Below, piece after piece: positions 33,839 to 41,843 of a stretch of 64,000 bases of DNA. The notes beneath the pieces were generated by a model. That model searched no databases. It was not told the DNA's origin and worked only from the letters and a program-made list of their open reading frames with translations. The translations under genes were made by a program, and so were the position numbers. Each line of letters begins with the position of its first letter. Position 1 is the first letter of the stretch. This DNA comes from JAYOEY01 sp038116945 (lineage in GTDB: Bacteria > Pseudomonadota > Alphaproteobacteria > MPNO01 > UBA2964), in NCBI GenBank assembly GCA_038116945.1, contig JAYOEY010000008.1, positions 92,034-156,033 on the forward strand. The letters are read 5' to 3'.

Positions 33839-34531
33839 GTGCCTGATGCCGGCATCGCGGTAGGGGCAGTTACGGGGTCCCTGCGCGAGCGGGCCTGTTT
33901 TTCGCCGGTTGTAAACCGCATCGATATTCGCTGTTCGGGCGCGCGTCCCGACCGGGCGAGACGTCTGGCGGCGGAACTCGTCGATGGCGGTTGCGGCGCG
34001 TTGCTCAGCGTCGGTCTGGCCGGCGGTCTCGATCCGGCGCTCAGGGCCGGCGACCTCGTCCTGTCCAGCACGGTCATTTCCCCTGACGGCGCAAAGGTTC
34101 CGACCGACGATGCATGGCGGGACAGGTTTGCCGCCGCGCTGGAATCGGCTCGCATGGATTTCCGGATCGGTGCCGTGCTCGGCGCGGACGAACTTGTGCG
34201 GTTCGCCGGGAGCAAGCATACGCTTCACAGCGCGACAGGCGCCCTCGCAGCGGATATGGAAAGCCATGAGGTCATGCGGGTCGCAGCGGCATTGAAAATT
34301 CCGTTTCTGGCGATTCGCGTCATTGCCGACGCCGCCGAGGACGAGTTGCCGGAGACGGCGGCCAGATCCCTGACGTCCGAAGGGGGCGTGGCGCTTATTT
34401 CGATCCTTGCCGGGCTGATCCGGCGACCATCGGATATTTCCGGAATGGCGATGCTGGCCCGTCGAAGCACGCCGGCCTTTGCGACGCTACGCCGCGTCGC
34501 TGCGCTTCCGTTCCTGCGCGAGCCGCTCTGA
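33839..34531 (+). CDS. hpnG: Hopanoid-associated phosphorylase HpnG
   Basis: A 230-residue nucleoside-phosphorylase-fold protein. In hopanoid producers HpnG converts adenosylhopane (releasing adenine) toward ribosylhopane. Seen: GCGALLSVGLAGGLDPALRAGDLVLSS and the purine-binding segment ADMESHEVMRVAAALKIPFLAIRVIAD. GTG 33839 is the start. Its last 45 bases overlap, tail to tail, the end of hpnH on the other strand. Confidence 0.9.
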   Translation: MPDAGIAVGAVTGSLRERACFSPVVNRIDIRCSGARPDRARRLAAELVDGGCGALLSVGLAGGLDPALRAGDLVLSSTVISPDGAKVPTDDAWRDRFAAALESARMDFRIGAVLGADELVRFAGSKHTLHSATGALAADMESHEVMRVAAALKIPFLAIRVIADAAEDELPETAARSLTSEGGVALISILAGLIRRPSDISGMAMLARRSTPAFATLRRVAALPFLREPL

Positions 34532-35623
34532 CATCGTCTGGACGACATCGTCGAACACGAACTCGGCGGGGCGCTGGTTTTCGAGCGAAATTTCCGGCGC
34601 CATGGGTTTCTCGGTATCGATCCCTTTCAGGAACACGCCGAGCGCCTTGAGCGGATGCGAAAGCGTGTCGTTCACCGCCGTCGCCTCGTAGCCGCAATGG
34701 ACCATGCAGTTCGCGCATTTTTCGTATTTGCCGGTGCCGTAGGAATCCCAGTCGGTTTCCTCCATGAGCGCGGCGAAGCTCTGCGTGTAGCCTTCAGACA
34801 GCAGATAGCAGGGCTTCTGCCAGCCGAAGATATTGCGCGTCGGGTTGCCCCATGGCGTGCAGTGATACTCCTGATTGCCTGCCAGAAAATCCATGAACAT
34901 GGTCGACTGGCTGAACCGCCATTTCTTGAGCGAGCCGATCCGGAAAATGTCGCGGAACAGCTCCTTGGTCCGCTGGCGGTTCAGGAAATTCTCCTGGTCG
35001 GGCGCGCGCTCGTAGGCGTAGCCCGGCGAAACGGTGATCCCCTCGACTTTCAGCTCGTCCATGCAGAAATCGAAGAACCTGGCGGCTTCCGCCGCGTTCA
35101 TCTGGTCGAACAGGGTGCAGTTGACGTTGACCCGGAAGCCCTTTGCCCTGGCCGCCTTGATGGCCGAGACCGCCCGGTCGAACGTACCCGGCTGGTTGAC
35201 TGCCCGGTCGTGGTGTTCGCGCAGCCCGTCGAGATGGACCGAGAAGGTCAGGTAGGGCGTCGGCGTGAACAGCTCCAGCCGCTTTTCCATCAGCAGCGCG
35301 TTGGTGCAGAGATAGACGAACCGCTTGCGGGCGACGAGTTCCTCGACGATCTGCCTGATATCCTTGTGGAGCAGGGGTTCTCCGCCCGGGATCGAGACGA
35401 TCGGCGCGCCGCATTCCTCGGCAGCCTGAACGCAGTCTTCGACCGACAGGCGGCGGTTGAGGATATCGTCCTCGTAATCGATTTTGCCGCACCCGACACA
35501 GGCCAGGTTGCAGCGGAACAGGGGTTCGAGCATCAGGACGAGGGGATAGCGCTTCACGCCCTTCAGGCGCTGGCTCACGATGTAGCTCCCCACGCGGAGC
35601 TGCTGTATCAGGGGTACGCTCAC
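34487..35623 (-). CDS. hpnH: Radical SAM adenosylhopane synthase HpnH
   Basis: A 378-residue radical SAM enzyme that adds 5'-deoxyadenosine to diploptene, the first step in bacteriohopanepolyol side-chain building. Seen: the N-terminus VPLIQQLRVGSYIVSQRLKGVKRYPLVL, the cluster motif CNLACVGC (Cys38, 42, 45), PGGEPLLH and a Cys-containing C-terminal part (CANCMVHCGYEA). GTG 35623 follows AGAGAGG and matches the usual HpnH start. It is on the opposite strand to hpnG and overlaps it by 45 bases; hpnA is divergent. Confidence 0.93.
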   Translation of the reverse strand: MSVPLIQQLRVGSYIVSQRLKGVKRYPLVLMLEPLFRCNLACVGCGKIDYEDDILNRRLSVEDCVQAAEECGAPIVSIPGGEPLLHKDIRQIVEELVARKRFVYLCTNALLMEKRLELFTPTPYLTFSVHLDGLREHHDRAVNQPGTFDRAVSAIKAARAKGFRVNVNCTLFDQMNAAEAARFFDFCMDELKVEGITVSPGYAYERAPDQENFLNRQRTKELFRDIFRIGSLKKWRFSQSTMFMDFLAGNQEYHCTPWGNPTRNIFGWQKPCYLLSEGYTQSFAALMEETDWDSYGTGKYEKCANCMVHCGYEATAVNDTLSHPLKALGVFLKGIDTEKPMAPEISLENQRPAEFVFDDVVQTMSERLAQERKRSDAA

Positions 35624-35777
35624 GAAGACCTCTCTTTCAAGGCGCAACCTAGTCGTAACCGGGGTGGGCGGCAAGAATCTCCGCGCCGTCGCCGGGAATT
35701 CCGCACAAGTGGGGTTTTCGACCGGCAAAGAAAAGCCCTAATCTTCGCCGCATGATTCCCGACCGGACCCTGCACCC

Positions 35778-36770
35778 ATGACGGCCCTCGTGACCGGCGC
35801 CACCGGCTTTGTCGGCTCCGCCGTCGCCCGCCGCCTCCTGGCCGATGGCGTTGCCGTGCGCGTGCTGGTGCGGCCGTCGAGCAATCTCGCGAATATCGAC
35901 GGGCTCCCGGTCGAGCGGGCGGTCGGCGATCTGAACGACCCGGAGTCCCTCAAATCCGCCTGCCGGGGATGCGATGCGCTGTTTCACGTCGCCGCCGACT
36001 ACCGGCTCTGGACGCGCGAACCGGACGCAATGCTGGCGACCAACGTCGAGGGATCGCGCAGCCTGATCCGCGCGGCGATGGGGGCGGGCGTAGAGCGCAT
36101 CGTTTACACATCCTCGGTGGCGGCGCTTGGCAATATAGGGGCCGGAACGCCTGCGGACGAAACCACGCCGGTCGCGCTCGAAGACATGATCGGAATCTAC
36201 AAGAAATCCAAATTCCTCGCCGAGGAAGCGGTCCGGAACATGATCGCGGAAGAAGGGGCGCCGGTCGTGATCGTCAACCCGTCGGCACCGGTCGGTCCGC
36301 GCGACATCAAGCCGACGCCCACCGGTCGCATGATCGTCGAAGCCGCCGCCGGGCGCATGCCGGCCTTCGTCGATACCGGACTCAACGTGGTCCATGTCGA
36401 GGACGTCGCGGAAGGCCATTATCTCGCCTGGAAGAAGGGGGAAACCGGACAGCGTTACGTGCTGGGCGGACAGAACATGACCCTGTCCGAAATCCTGGCG
36501 GAGATTGCAAAAATCTGCGGCCGGAAACCGCCAACCGTCAAGATTCCCCGTCTCGCCATCATGCCGATCGCTGTTGCGGCGGAGGCGTGGACTCGCCTCA
36601 CCGGCGGCGACGAGCCGTTCGTGACGATCGACGGGCTGCGGATGGCGAAAAAGAAGATGTACTATTCGTCGGCGAAGGCGGAACGCGATCTCGGATACGG
36701 CGCGCGGCCCGTCAGCGAAGCCTTTGCCGATGCCGTTTCCTGGTTCCGCGAACACGGATATCTCGACTGA
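35778..36770 (+). CDS. hpnA: Hopanoid-associated sugar epimerase HpnA
   Basis: A 330-residue extended SDR-fold NAD(P)-binding epimerase/dehydrogenase of the HpnA family. Seen: LVTGATGFVGSAVARRLL (nucleotide site), FHVAADYRLW, the active-site pair Tyr-x3-Lys in IYKKSK, and NPSAPVGPRDIKPTPTG, a stretch characteristic of HpnA. Precise reaction in hopanoid side-chain formation is not settled. It heads a tight plus-strand unit with a nucleotidyltransferase one base downstream. Confidence 0.92.
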   Translation: MTALVTGATGFVGSAVARRLLADGVAVRVLVRPSSNLANIDGLPVERAVGDLNDPESLKSACRGCDALFHVAADYRLWTREPDAMLATNVEGSRSLIRAAMGAGVERIVYTSSVAALGNIGAGTPADETTPVALEDMIGIYKKSKFLAEEAVRNMIAEEGAPVVIVNPSAPVGPRDIKPTPTGRMIVEAAAGRMPAFVDTGLNVVHVEDVAEGHYLAWKKGETGQRYVLGGQNMTLSEILAEIAKICGRKPPTVKIPRLAIMPIAVAAEAWTRLTGGDEPFVTIDGLRMAKKKMYYSSAKAERDLGYGARPVSEAFADAVSWFREHGYLD

Positions 36771-36771
36771 T

Positions 36772-37539
36772 ATGAAAGCGCTCATTCTCGCCGCCGGCAC
36801 CGGCACCCGCCTGACCGGCCCCGACGATTCCGGCCGTCCCAAATGCCTGCTTGAATTCGGCGGCGAGACGCTGCTGGCGCGCCATATCCGGATTCTTCAG
36901 GATCTCGAGATCGAACAGCTGGTGATGGTGGTCGGCTACAACGCCAGCCTGATCCGGGACGAAATTGCCGCGCTCGGCGCAGGGGGATTTGTCCGGTTTC
37001 TGGAAAATCCCCGTTTTCGCGAGGGCAGCGTGATTTCCATGTGGACGGCGCGGGAGATGCTTTCCGACGGCGACGACTGGCTGTTCATGGACGCGGATGT
37101 TCTTTACGACCCGGCCATCCTGCAGCGGATGCTGGCGTCGCAATCCCGGACCTGTTTTCCGTATGACAGCGGTTTCGAGGACGGCGAGGAACCGGTCAAG
37201 TTCTGCCTGCGCGACGGCCGGCCGGTCGAGTTCCGCAAGGCGATTGGCGAAGTGTCCTACGAGGACATAGGCGAATGGGTCGGGTTCATCCGGATGGGGC
37301 CCGATTTCAGCGCGGCGCTGGCGAGGCGGACCGGAAATTACGTATCTGCAACGCCAACCGTCGAGCCCTATGAAGAGGCCGTGAGGGATCTGATCCTGGG
37401 CGAGTTCAACGACCGGGTGGGCGCTGTGGATATCGCCGGGCTGGCCTGGATCGAAATCGATTTTCCGGAAGATGTCGACCGGGCGGAGAACGAGATCCTG
37501 CCGCGCGCCGGCAGGGGCAGGCAGGGAGACGCGTTATGA
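36772..37539 (+). CDS. LicC-like nucleotidyltransferase (phosphocholine/phosphonate cytidylyltransferase-type)
   Basis: A 255-residue NTP-transferase. Seen: the signature MKALILAAGTGTRL with PKCLLEFGGETLLARHI, VVGYNASLI, ENPRFREGSVISMW, the metal-binding segment FMDADVLYDPAIL and the C-terminal AWIEIDFPEDVDRA. The last three are the pattern of LicC-like cytidylyltransferases that make CDP-choline or CDP-aminoethylphosphonate. It starts one base after hpnA and its stop overlaps the next start, so it belongs to the hopanoid operon. That context, and phosphonate genes 5-8 kb away, suggest an activated polar head group. The nucleotide and substrate are inferred. Confidence 0.8.
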   Translation: MKALILAAGTGTRLTGPDDSGRPKCLLEFGGETLLARHIRILQDLEIEQLVMVVGYNASLIRDEIAALGAGGFVRFLENPRFREGSVISMWTAREMLSDGDDWLFMDADVLYDPAILQRMLASQSRTCFPYDSGFEDGEEPVKFCLRDGRPVEFRKAIGEVSYEDIGEWVGFIRMGPDFSAALARRTGNYVSATPTVEPYEEAVRDLILGEFNDRVGAVDIAGLAWIEIDFPEDVDRAENEILPRAGRGRQGDAL

Positions 37540-38699
37540 GCCAACAGCACCGGTGGGTCGGCACATGGGCGGTGTCGCCGACGAAGATGGACGACGTGTC
37601 GCTCGACGGACAGACGGTGCGCATGATCGCCCATATCAGCCGGGGCGGCGACCGGGTACGGATACGATTTTCGAATTTCTATGGCAGCAGGAAGCTCGAT
37701 ATCGGCTCGGCGCGGGTCGCGCTCAGGGGCGATGGCGATACCGCAGATCCGGAGACCGACCGGTCGATCACGTTTTTCGGCCGGGACACCGTTTCCCTTG
37801 CGCCGGGCGCGCTGGTTATCAGCGACCCGGTCGAAATCGATGCCGCGCCGCTTTCCGATCTGGTGGTCAGCGTCTTCGTACCGGGCAGCCTGCCAAACGA
37901 GGCGGGCGTTACCGGACAGATCAATGTCGTTCAGACCTGCTGGATATCGCCGCCCGGCGATTTTACGAGAGAGGCCGACATGCCCGTGGCGGCATCTCTC
38001 GACGCTTCGTTCTTTCTGATCGGCATCGACGTGCCTGCCGATGACGACACGAAGGGTGTCGTCGCCATCGGCGACTCCCTCACCATTTCGAACATTTCGA
38101 CGGTTGGCGCCAATCTCCGCTGGCCCGACCGGCTTGCGCGACGCCTGGCGGACGACCGGCCCGGCAACATGCCCGGCATCATGAACCAGGGAATCGGCGG
38201 CAACCGGATCGTTCACGACGCGCGCGGCGGCAGCCTGCAATGGCGCTGGGACAGGGACGTGCTCTCCCAGCCGGGTGTGACCCACGCCATCGTGTTTCTC
38301 GGCATCAACGATATCCGAAACCGCAGCCGCGACCCGGCGCAGGACGTGACGGCCGCGGAACTGATCGAGGGGCTCGCCTCTGTCGCGGCGCGGACGCGCG
38401 CGCGGGGTATCGCGATCTATGGCGGGACCATGCTGACCTTTGAAAACGAGAACTACAATCCGCCGCCCGGCCTTGCGGGGCTCTATACCCCGGAAGGCGA
38501 AGCGGTGCGTCAGGAAGTCAACGGCTGGATCCGCGATGGCGACGCGTTCGATGCGGTGATCGACTTCGATCTGGCGTTGCGCGATCCCGATCATCCGACC
38601 CGGATGCTGCCGGTCTATGATTGCGGCGATCATTTGCATCCGGGCGACGCCGGCTACACGCGGATGGGCGATTACGTCGATCTCGCATTGTTCGACTGA
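37536..38699 (+). CDS. SGNH/GDSL hydrolase
   Basis: A 387-residue protein with an N-terminal beta-rich half and a C-terminal SGNH hydrolase domain. Seen: block I AIGDSLT with the nucleophile Ser, block II GIGGNRIVHD, block III FLGINDIRN, and block V DHLHPGDAGY with the catalytic Asp/His. No signal peptide is evident, so it may act in the cytoplasm. It overlaps the previous gene by ATGA (37536-37539). The family deacylates lipids or sugars; in this setting a lipid or glycolipid ester is likely. Confidence 0.88.
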   Translation: MSQQHRWVGTWAVSPTKMDDVSLDGQTVRMIAHISRGGDRVRIRFSNFYGSRKLDIGSARVALRGDGDTADPETDRSITFFGRDTVSLAPGALVISDPVEIDAAPLSDLVVSVFVPGSLPNEAGVTGQINVVQTCWISPPGDFTREADMPVAASLDASFFLIGIDVPADDDTKGVVAIGDSLTISNISTVGANLRWPDRLARRLADDRPGNMPGIMNQGIGGNRIVHDARGGSLQWRWDRDVLSQPGVTHAIVFLGINDIRNRSRDPAQDVTAAELIEGLASVAARTRARGIAIYGGTMLTFENENYNPPPGLAGLYTPEGEAVRQEVNGWIRDGDAFDAVIDFDLALRDPDHPTRMLPVYDCGDHLHPGDAGYTRMGDYVDLALFD

Positions 38700-38716
38700 C
38701 CGAACGGGCCGGTTGT

Positions 38717-39943
38717 ATGGACCGCGACAGCGTCCATTTCCTGCTGCTCAATATCGGGCACTTTCTCGATCACCTGTTCATGCTGGTGTTTGCGACGGTT
38801 GCGGCGCTGGCGCTCGCGCGCGAATGGGGCGTGGGGTACGGCGATCTCCTGGCCTATGCGACGCCCGGCTTTTTCGCTTTTGGCGTTTTCGCGCTGCCGG
38901 CCGGCTGTATCGCCGACCGCTGGAACCGCGACGGCATGATGTGCGTCTTTTTCGTCGGGATCGGCCTCGCCTCTATCCTGACCGGTTTTGCGGAGACGCC
39001 GTTGCAGGTCGGAACCGGGCTGTTCGTCATTGGCGTCTTCGCGGCGATCTATCATCCCGTCGGCCTCGCGATCGTCAGCGCGAAATGGAAGAACACGGGC
39101 ATGAGGCTCGCCGTCAATGGCGTATGGGGCAATCTCGGCGTCGCCTGCGCTGCGCTTCTGACGGGGTTCCTGATCGATAACGGGGGCTGGCGCCTCGCTT
39201 TTTTTCTGCCGGGCGCGGTGTCGGTTGCTGTCGGCGCGGTCTATTTCGCCCTGCGTCGCGAAGCGCTGACGGCGCCGTTCGCGACGGCGGCAAAGGCGGG
39301 AGAGGCCGGATCGTACAGCAGCGCGTCCGTCCGGGCCGTCGTCATCCGTGTCAGCGCCATCGTGTTTCTGACGGCCGCCGTTTCCAGCGTGATCTTCCAG
39401 TCGACGACCTTTGCGTTGCCCAAGATTTTCGATGAACGGCTGCAGGGACTTGCGGGTTTCCTGAACCAGGCGTTCGGCGGGAGCGATGTCGATATCGCCA
39501 CCGCCATCGGGGCCTTCGCATTCGTCGTGTTCACTGTCGCCTCCTTCGCCCAGCTCGCCGTCGGCAGCCTGCTCGACCGGTACGGGCCGCGCCCGGTGTT
39601 CATCGGCGTGGCTGCGATCCAGCTCGTTTTCTTCGCAATCATGCCGGGCATGGCGGGCGGGGTTGCGCTGGCGATTGCGCTCGGTTTCATGCTCGGCGCG
39701 TTCGGACAGATTCCCATCAACGACTTCATGATCGGCAAGATGGCGGCCGGCGCGTGGCGGGCGCGGGCCTACGGCATCCGTTACGTGGTCAGCTTCACAG
39801 CTCTTGCCGCAACGCTTCCGCTGATTGCCTTCGTCCACCAGGGCTGGGGATTCGACATGCTGTTTCGGATTCTTGCGGGGGCGGCCCTGGTCCTGCTGAT
39901 TGCCGCCAGCATTCTTCCGCGGGTCCTGCCGACGCCGGAGTAA
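38717..39943 (+). CDS. MFS transporter (hopanoid-operon-associated)
   Basis: A 408-residue major facilitator protein with about 12 TM helices, inner membrane. Seen: LALAREWGVGYGDLLAYATPGFFAFGVFALPAG in helices 1-2, IADRWNRDG as the MFS loop 2-3 motif, and YHPVGLAIVSAKWKNTGMRLAVNG, which recalls the FsmD/YfcJ-like branch. ATG 38717 lies 17 bases after the SGNH stop, so the gene probably belongs to the same transcript. Substrate unknown. Confidence 0.88.
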   Translation: MDRDSVHFLLLNIGHFLDHLFMLVFATVAALALAREWGVGYGDLLAYATPGFFAFGVFALPAGCIADRWNRDGMMCVFFVGIGLASILTGFAETPLQVGTGLFVIGVFAAIYHPVGLAIVSAKWKNTGMRLAVNGVWGNLGVACAALLTGFLIDNGGWRLAFFLPGAVSVAVGAVYFALRREALTAPFATAAKAGEAGSYSSASVRAVVIRVSAIVFLTAAVSSVIFQSTTFALPKIFDERLQGLAGFLNQAFGGSDVDIATAIGAFAFVVFTVASFAQLAVGSLLDRYGPRPVFIGVAAIQLVFFAIMPGMAGGVALAIALGFMLGAFGQIPINDFMIGKMAAGAWRARAYGIRYVVSFTALAATLPLIAFVHQGWGFDMLFRILAGAALVLLIAASILPRVLPTPE

Positions 39944-40083
39944 GCCGGATTTTCGTTCGTCGGCAGTTTCGTTGTCCATTTACTGAGACGCCCGGTTTCC
40001 GCTACAATAACGCCAACCTGTTTCCGGGTATGCCGTCGCCGCGTCGGTGTCCCCGAAACGAAACACGAGAGGGGACTGGAACA

Positions 40084-40962
40084 ATGGCCACCGTCGTCAA
40101 GGAAACCGCCAGCATTACCGTTACGCCGCTGCATCCCGCCATCGGTGCGGAAATCGGAGGCGTCGATCTGACCCGACCGCTCGATCCGGGCACTGTCGAG
40201 GAAATCCGGGATGCCTGGCACCAGCACGCGGTCCTGCTGTTCCGCGATCAGGAGAATTTCACGGGCGAGGATCAGCTTCGATTCGCGGGCTATTTCGGCG
40301 AGGTGGCGGAACGTCACAAGCCGAAACCCGGCGCCAGCGCGCCGAAGGAAGGGGCCGACTGGGTCAATCTGATGCCGATCACCGACAAAAAGGACGAGGA
40401 CGGCAAGGCGCTCGGCGGGCTCGGTCATGGCGAGATGTGGTTCCATTCGGACAAGTGCTACCACCAGGCGCCGCACCGCGCGTCGTTCCTCTACGGCATT
40501 GAAATTCCGACCGAAGGCGGACACACGCTTTATTCCAGCATGTATGCGGCTTACGACCATTTGCCCGCGGAATGGAAGGAACGTTTCAAGGACACGATGG
40601 TGATGCAGGCGTACGACTACGGCTGCGACCAACGGCTGAGCCAGGATATCGACCTCAACAACATCTTCCATTATCGCCAGCCGATGTTCCTGAAGAATCC
40701 CGGGTCGGGACGGATCGGGCTCTACGTCTCGCGCCTCAATACGCTCCGGATCGAGGGCATCGACCGCGACGAGAGCGAGGAAATCCTCCATAAGATGTTC
40801 GATATCATGGAGGATTCGTCTGTCATCTACGAGCATGTCTGGCGGCCCAACGATTTGCTGATGTGGGACAACCTGGCCTGTCACCACGCCCGCACCACCT
40901 GGCCGGACGAGCAGACCCGCGAACTGCGCCGCTGCACGACCAAGGGCTTCCCGCTGTACTGA
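40084..40962 (+). CDS. TauD/TfdA family dioxygenase
   Basis: A 292-residue Fe(II)/2-oxoglutarate dioxygenase. Seen: ITVTPLHPAIGAEIGGVDLTRPL at the start, His121 and Asp123 in MWFHSDKCYH, His268 in DNLACHHART, and Arg282-283 for 2-oxoglutarate. It resembles the window's first TauD protein more than the second. AGAGGGGA precedes ATG 40084. A terminator follows, shared with the convergent PhyH dioxygenase. Confidence 0.9.
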   Translation: MATVVKETASITVTPLHPAIGAEIGGVDLTRPLDPGTVEEIRDAWHQHAVLLFRDQENFTGEDQLRFAGYFGEVAERHKPKPGASAPKEGADWVNLMPITDKKDEDGKALGGLGHGEMWFHSDKCYHQAPHRASFLYGIEIPTEGGHTLYSSMYAAYDHLPAEWKERFKDTMVMQAYDYGCDQRLSQDIDLNNIFHYRQPMFLKNPGSGRIGLYVSRLNTLRIEGIDRDESEEILHKMFDIMEDSSVIYEHVWRPNDLLMWDNLACHHARTTWPDEQTRELRRCTTKGFPLY

Positions 40963-40982
40963 GCGGATTTAAGGCGGATACG

Positions 40983-41013
40983 AAAACGGCGGCTTCGAGG
41001 CCGCCGTTTTTTT
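40983..41013. terminator. Bidirectional terminator between TauD and PhyH genes
   Basis: AAAACGGCGGC/GCCGCCGTTTT stem with a six-base loop, flanked by A-run and a seven-T run, between convergent genes. Confidence 0.9.
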
Positions 41014-41767
41014 ATACCTTGTAGACGTATTCCCTGCCTTCCTCGCGCTCGATATCGGGCGGGAAGTTCTTGCGCTTGTCGGCGTAATACTGCTCCAGAT
41101 GATCGCCTTCCGACGTGCGGTTGTAGGTCGCGAAATACATGCGCCGCTGGGATTTGGTCGGGTTGGGTTCCGAGCGGTGCGGCACATAGGCGTCGAACAG
41201 CGCGATATCGCCTGGCTTCGTCGGATACTTGACGAATGCCATGTCCCGCGTGTCGTCTTCGGTCAGCGGCTCCATGCCGCGCAGCAGCCCGCGGCGGTTC
41301 TGGCCCGGCGCCAGCTCGATGCAGCCATTCTCCTCCGTGGCCTCGTCGATACAGACCATGACGTTGACGAAGTTGGTCGCGTAGTCTTCCCAACCCGCCT
41401 GGCTGTCCTGATGGGGTTCGAACCCGCCGCCGCCCGGCATCTTGAAATTGATCTTTTCCTTGAACAGCACGACGTCCTCGCCGAAGACCTGCGCCGCGGG
41501 CGCCGCGAGCACCCGGGTCAGTTCGTCGAACCCGTCATGAAAGCGCCTGATATATTCGATCCGGTTAATCAGGTCGCTGCCATCGGCGCGCGATTTCTCG
41601 TGAAAGACCCAGTGTCTGCCGACTTCCTCAGGCAGCGCCGCGACCTCGCGCGCCCACCGTTCGATGGCGGCGGCATCCCCGGCGTCGAATGCGCCCGGCA
41701 CGACGACATAGCCATCGCGTTCGAAATCGGCGACCTGCCGGTCCGTCAGTTTCGGTGTCTTGATCAT
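41012..41767 (-). CDS. Phytanoyl-CoA dioxygenase (PhyH) family oxygenase
   Basis: A 251-residue Fe(II)/2-oxoglutarate dioxygenase of the PhyH family. Seen: LTDRQVADFERDGYVVVPGAF at the start, iron ligands His119 and Asp121 in EPHQDSQAGW, a segment ENGCIELAPGQNRRG, and His197 in DAYVPHRSEPN. The family includes PhnY-type enzymes that hydroxylate 2-aminoethylphosphonate. It is divergent from phosphonopyruvate decarboxylase with only 76 bases between starts, which suggests, without proving, a phosphonate substrate. Confidence 0.85.
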   Translation of the reverse strand: MIKTPKLTDRQVADFERDGYVVVPGAFDAGDAAAIERWAREVAALPEEVGRHWVFHEKSRADGSDLINRIEYIRRFHDGFDELTRVLAAPAAQVFGEDVVLFKEKINFKMPGGGGFEPHQDSQAGWEDYATNFVNVMVCIDEATEENGCIELAPGQNRRGLLRGMEPLTEDDTRDMAFVKYPTKPGDIALFDAYVPHRSEPNPTKSQRRMYFATYNRTSEGDHLEQYYADKRKNFPPDIEREEGREYVYKV

Positions 41768-41843
41768 TGGGGCATTCTATAGGAAGCACAGGCGATTTCC
41801 GCAATCCACGATTCGGTCTAAAACGGGGCCGAAGGAGATTTCC

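Noticed and set aside
31928..34267. 779-codon minus-strand open frame opposite squalene-hopene cyclase
   Set aside because: Antisense to a well-supported gene; composition typical of GC-driven shadows.
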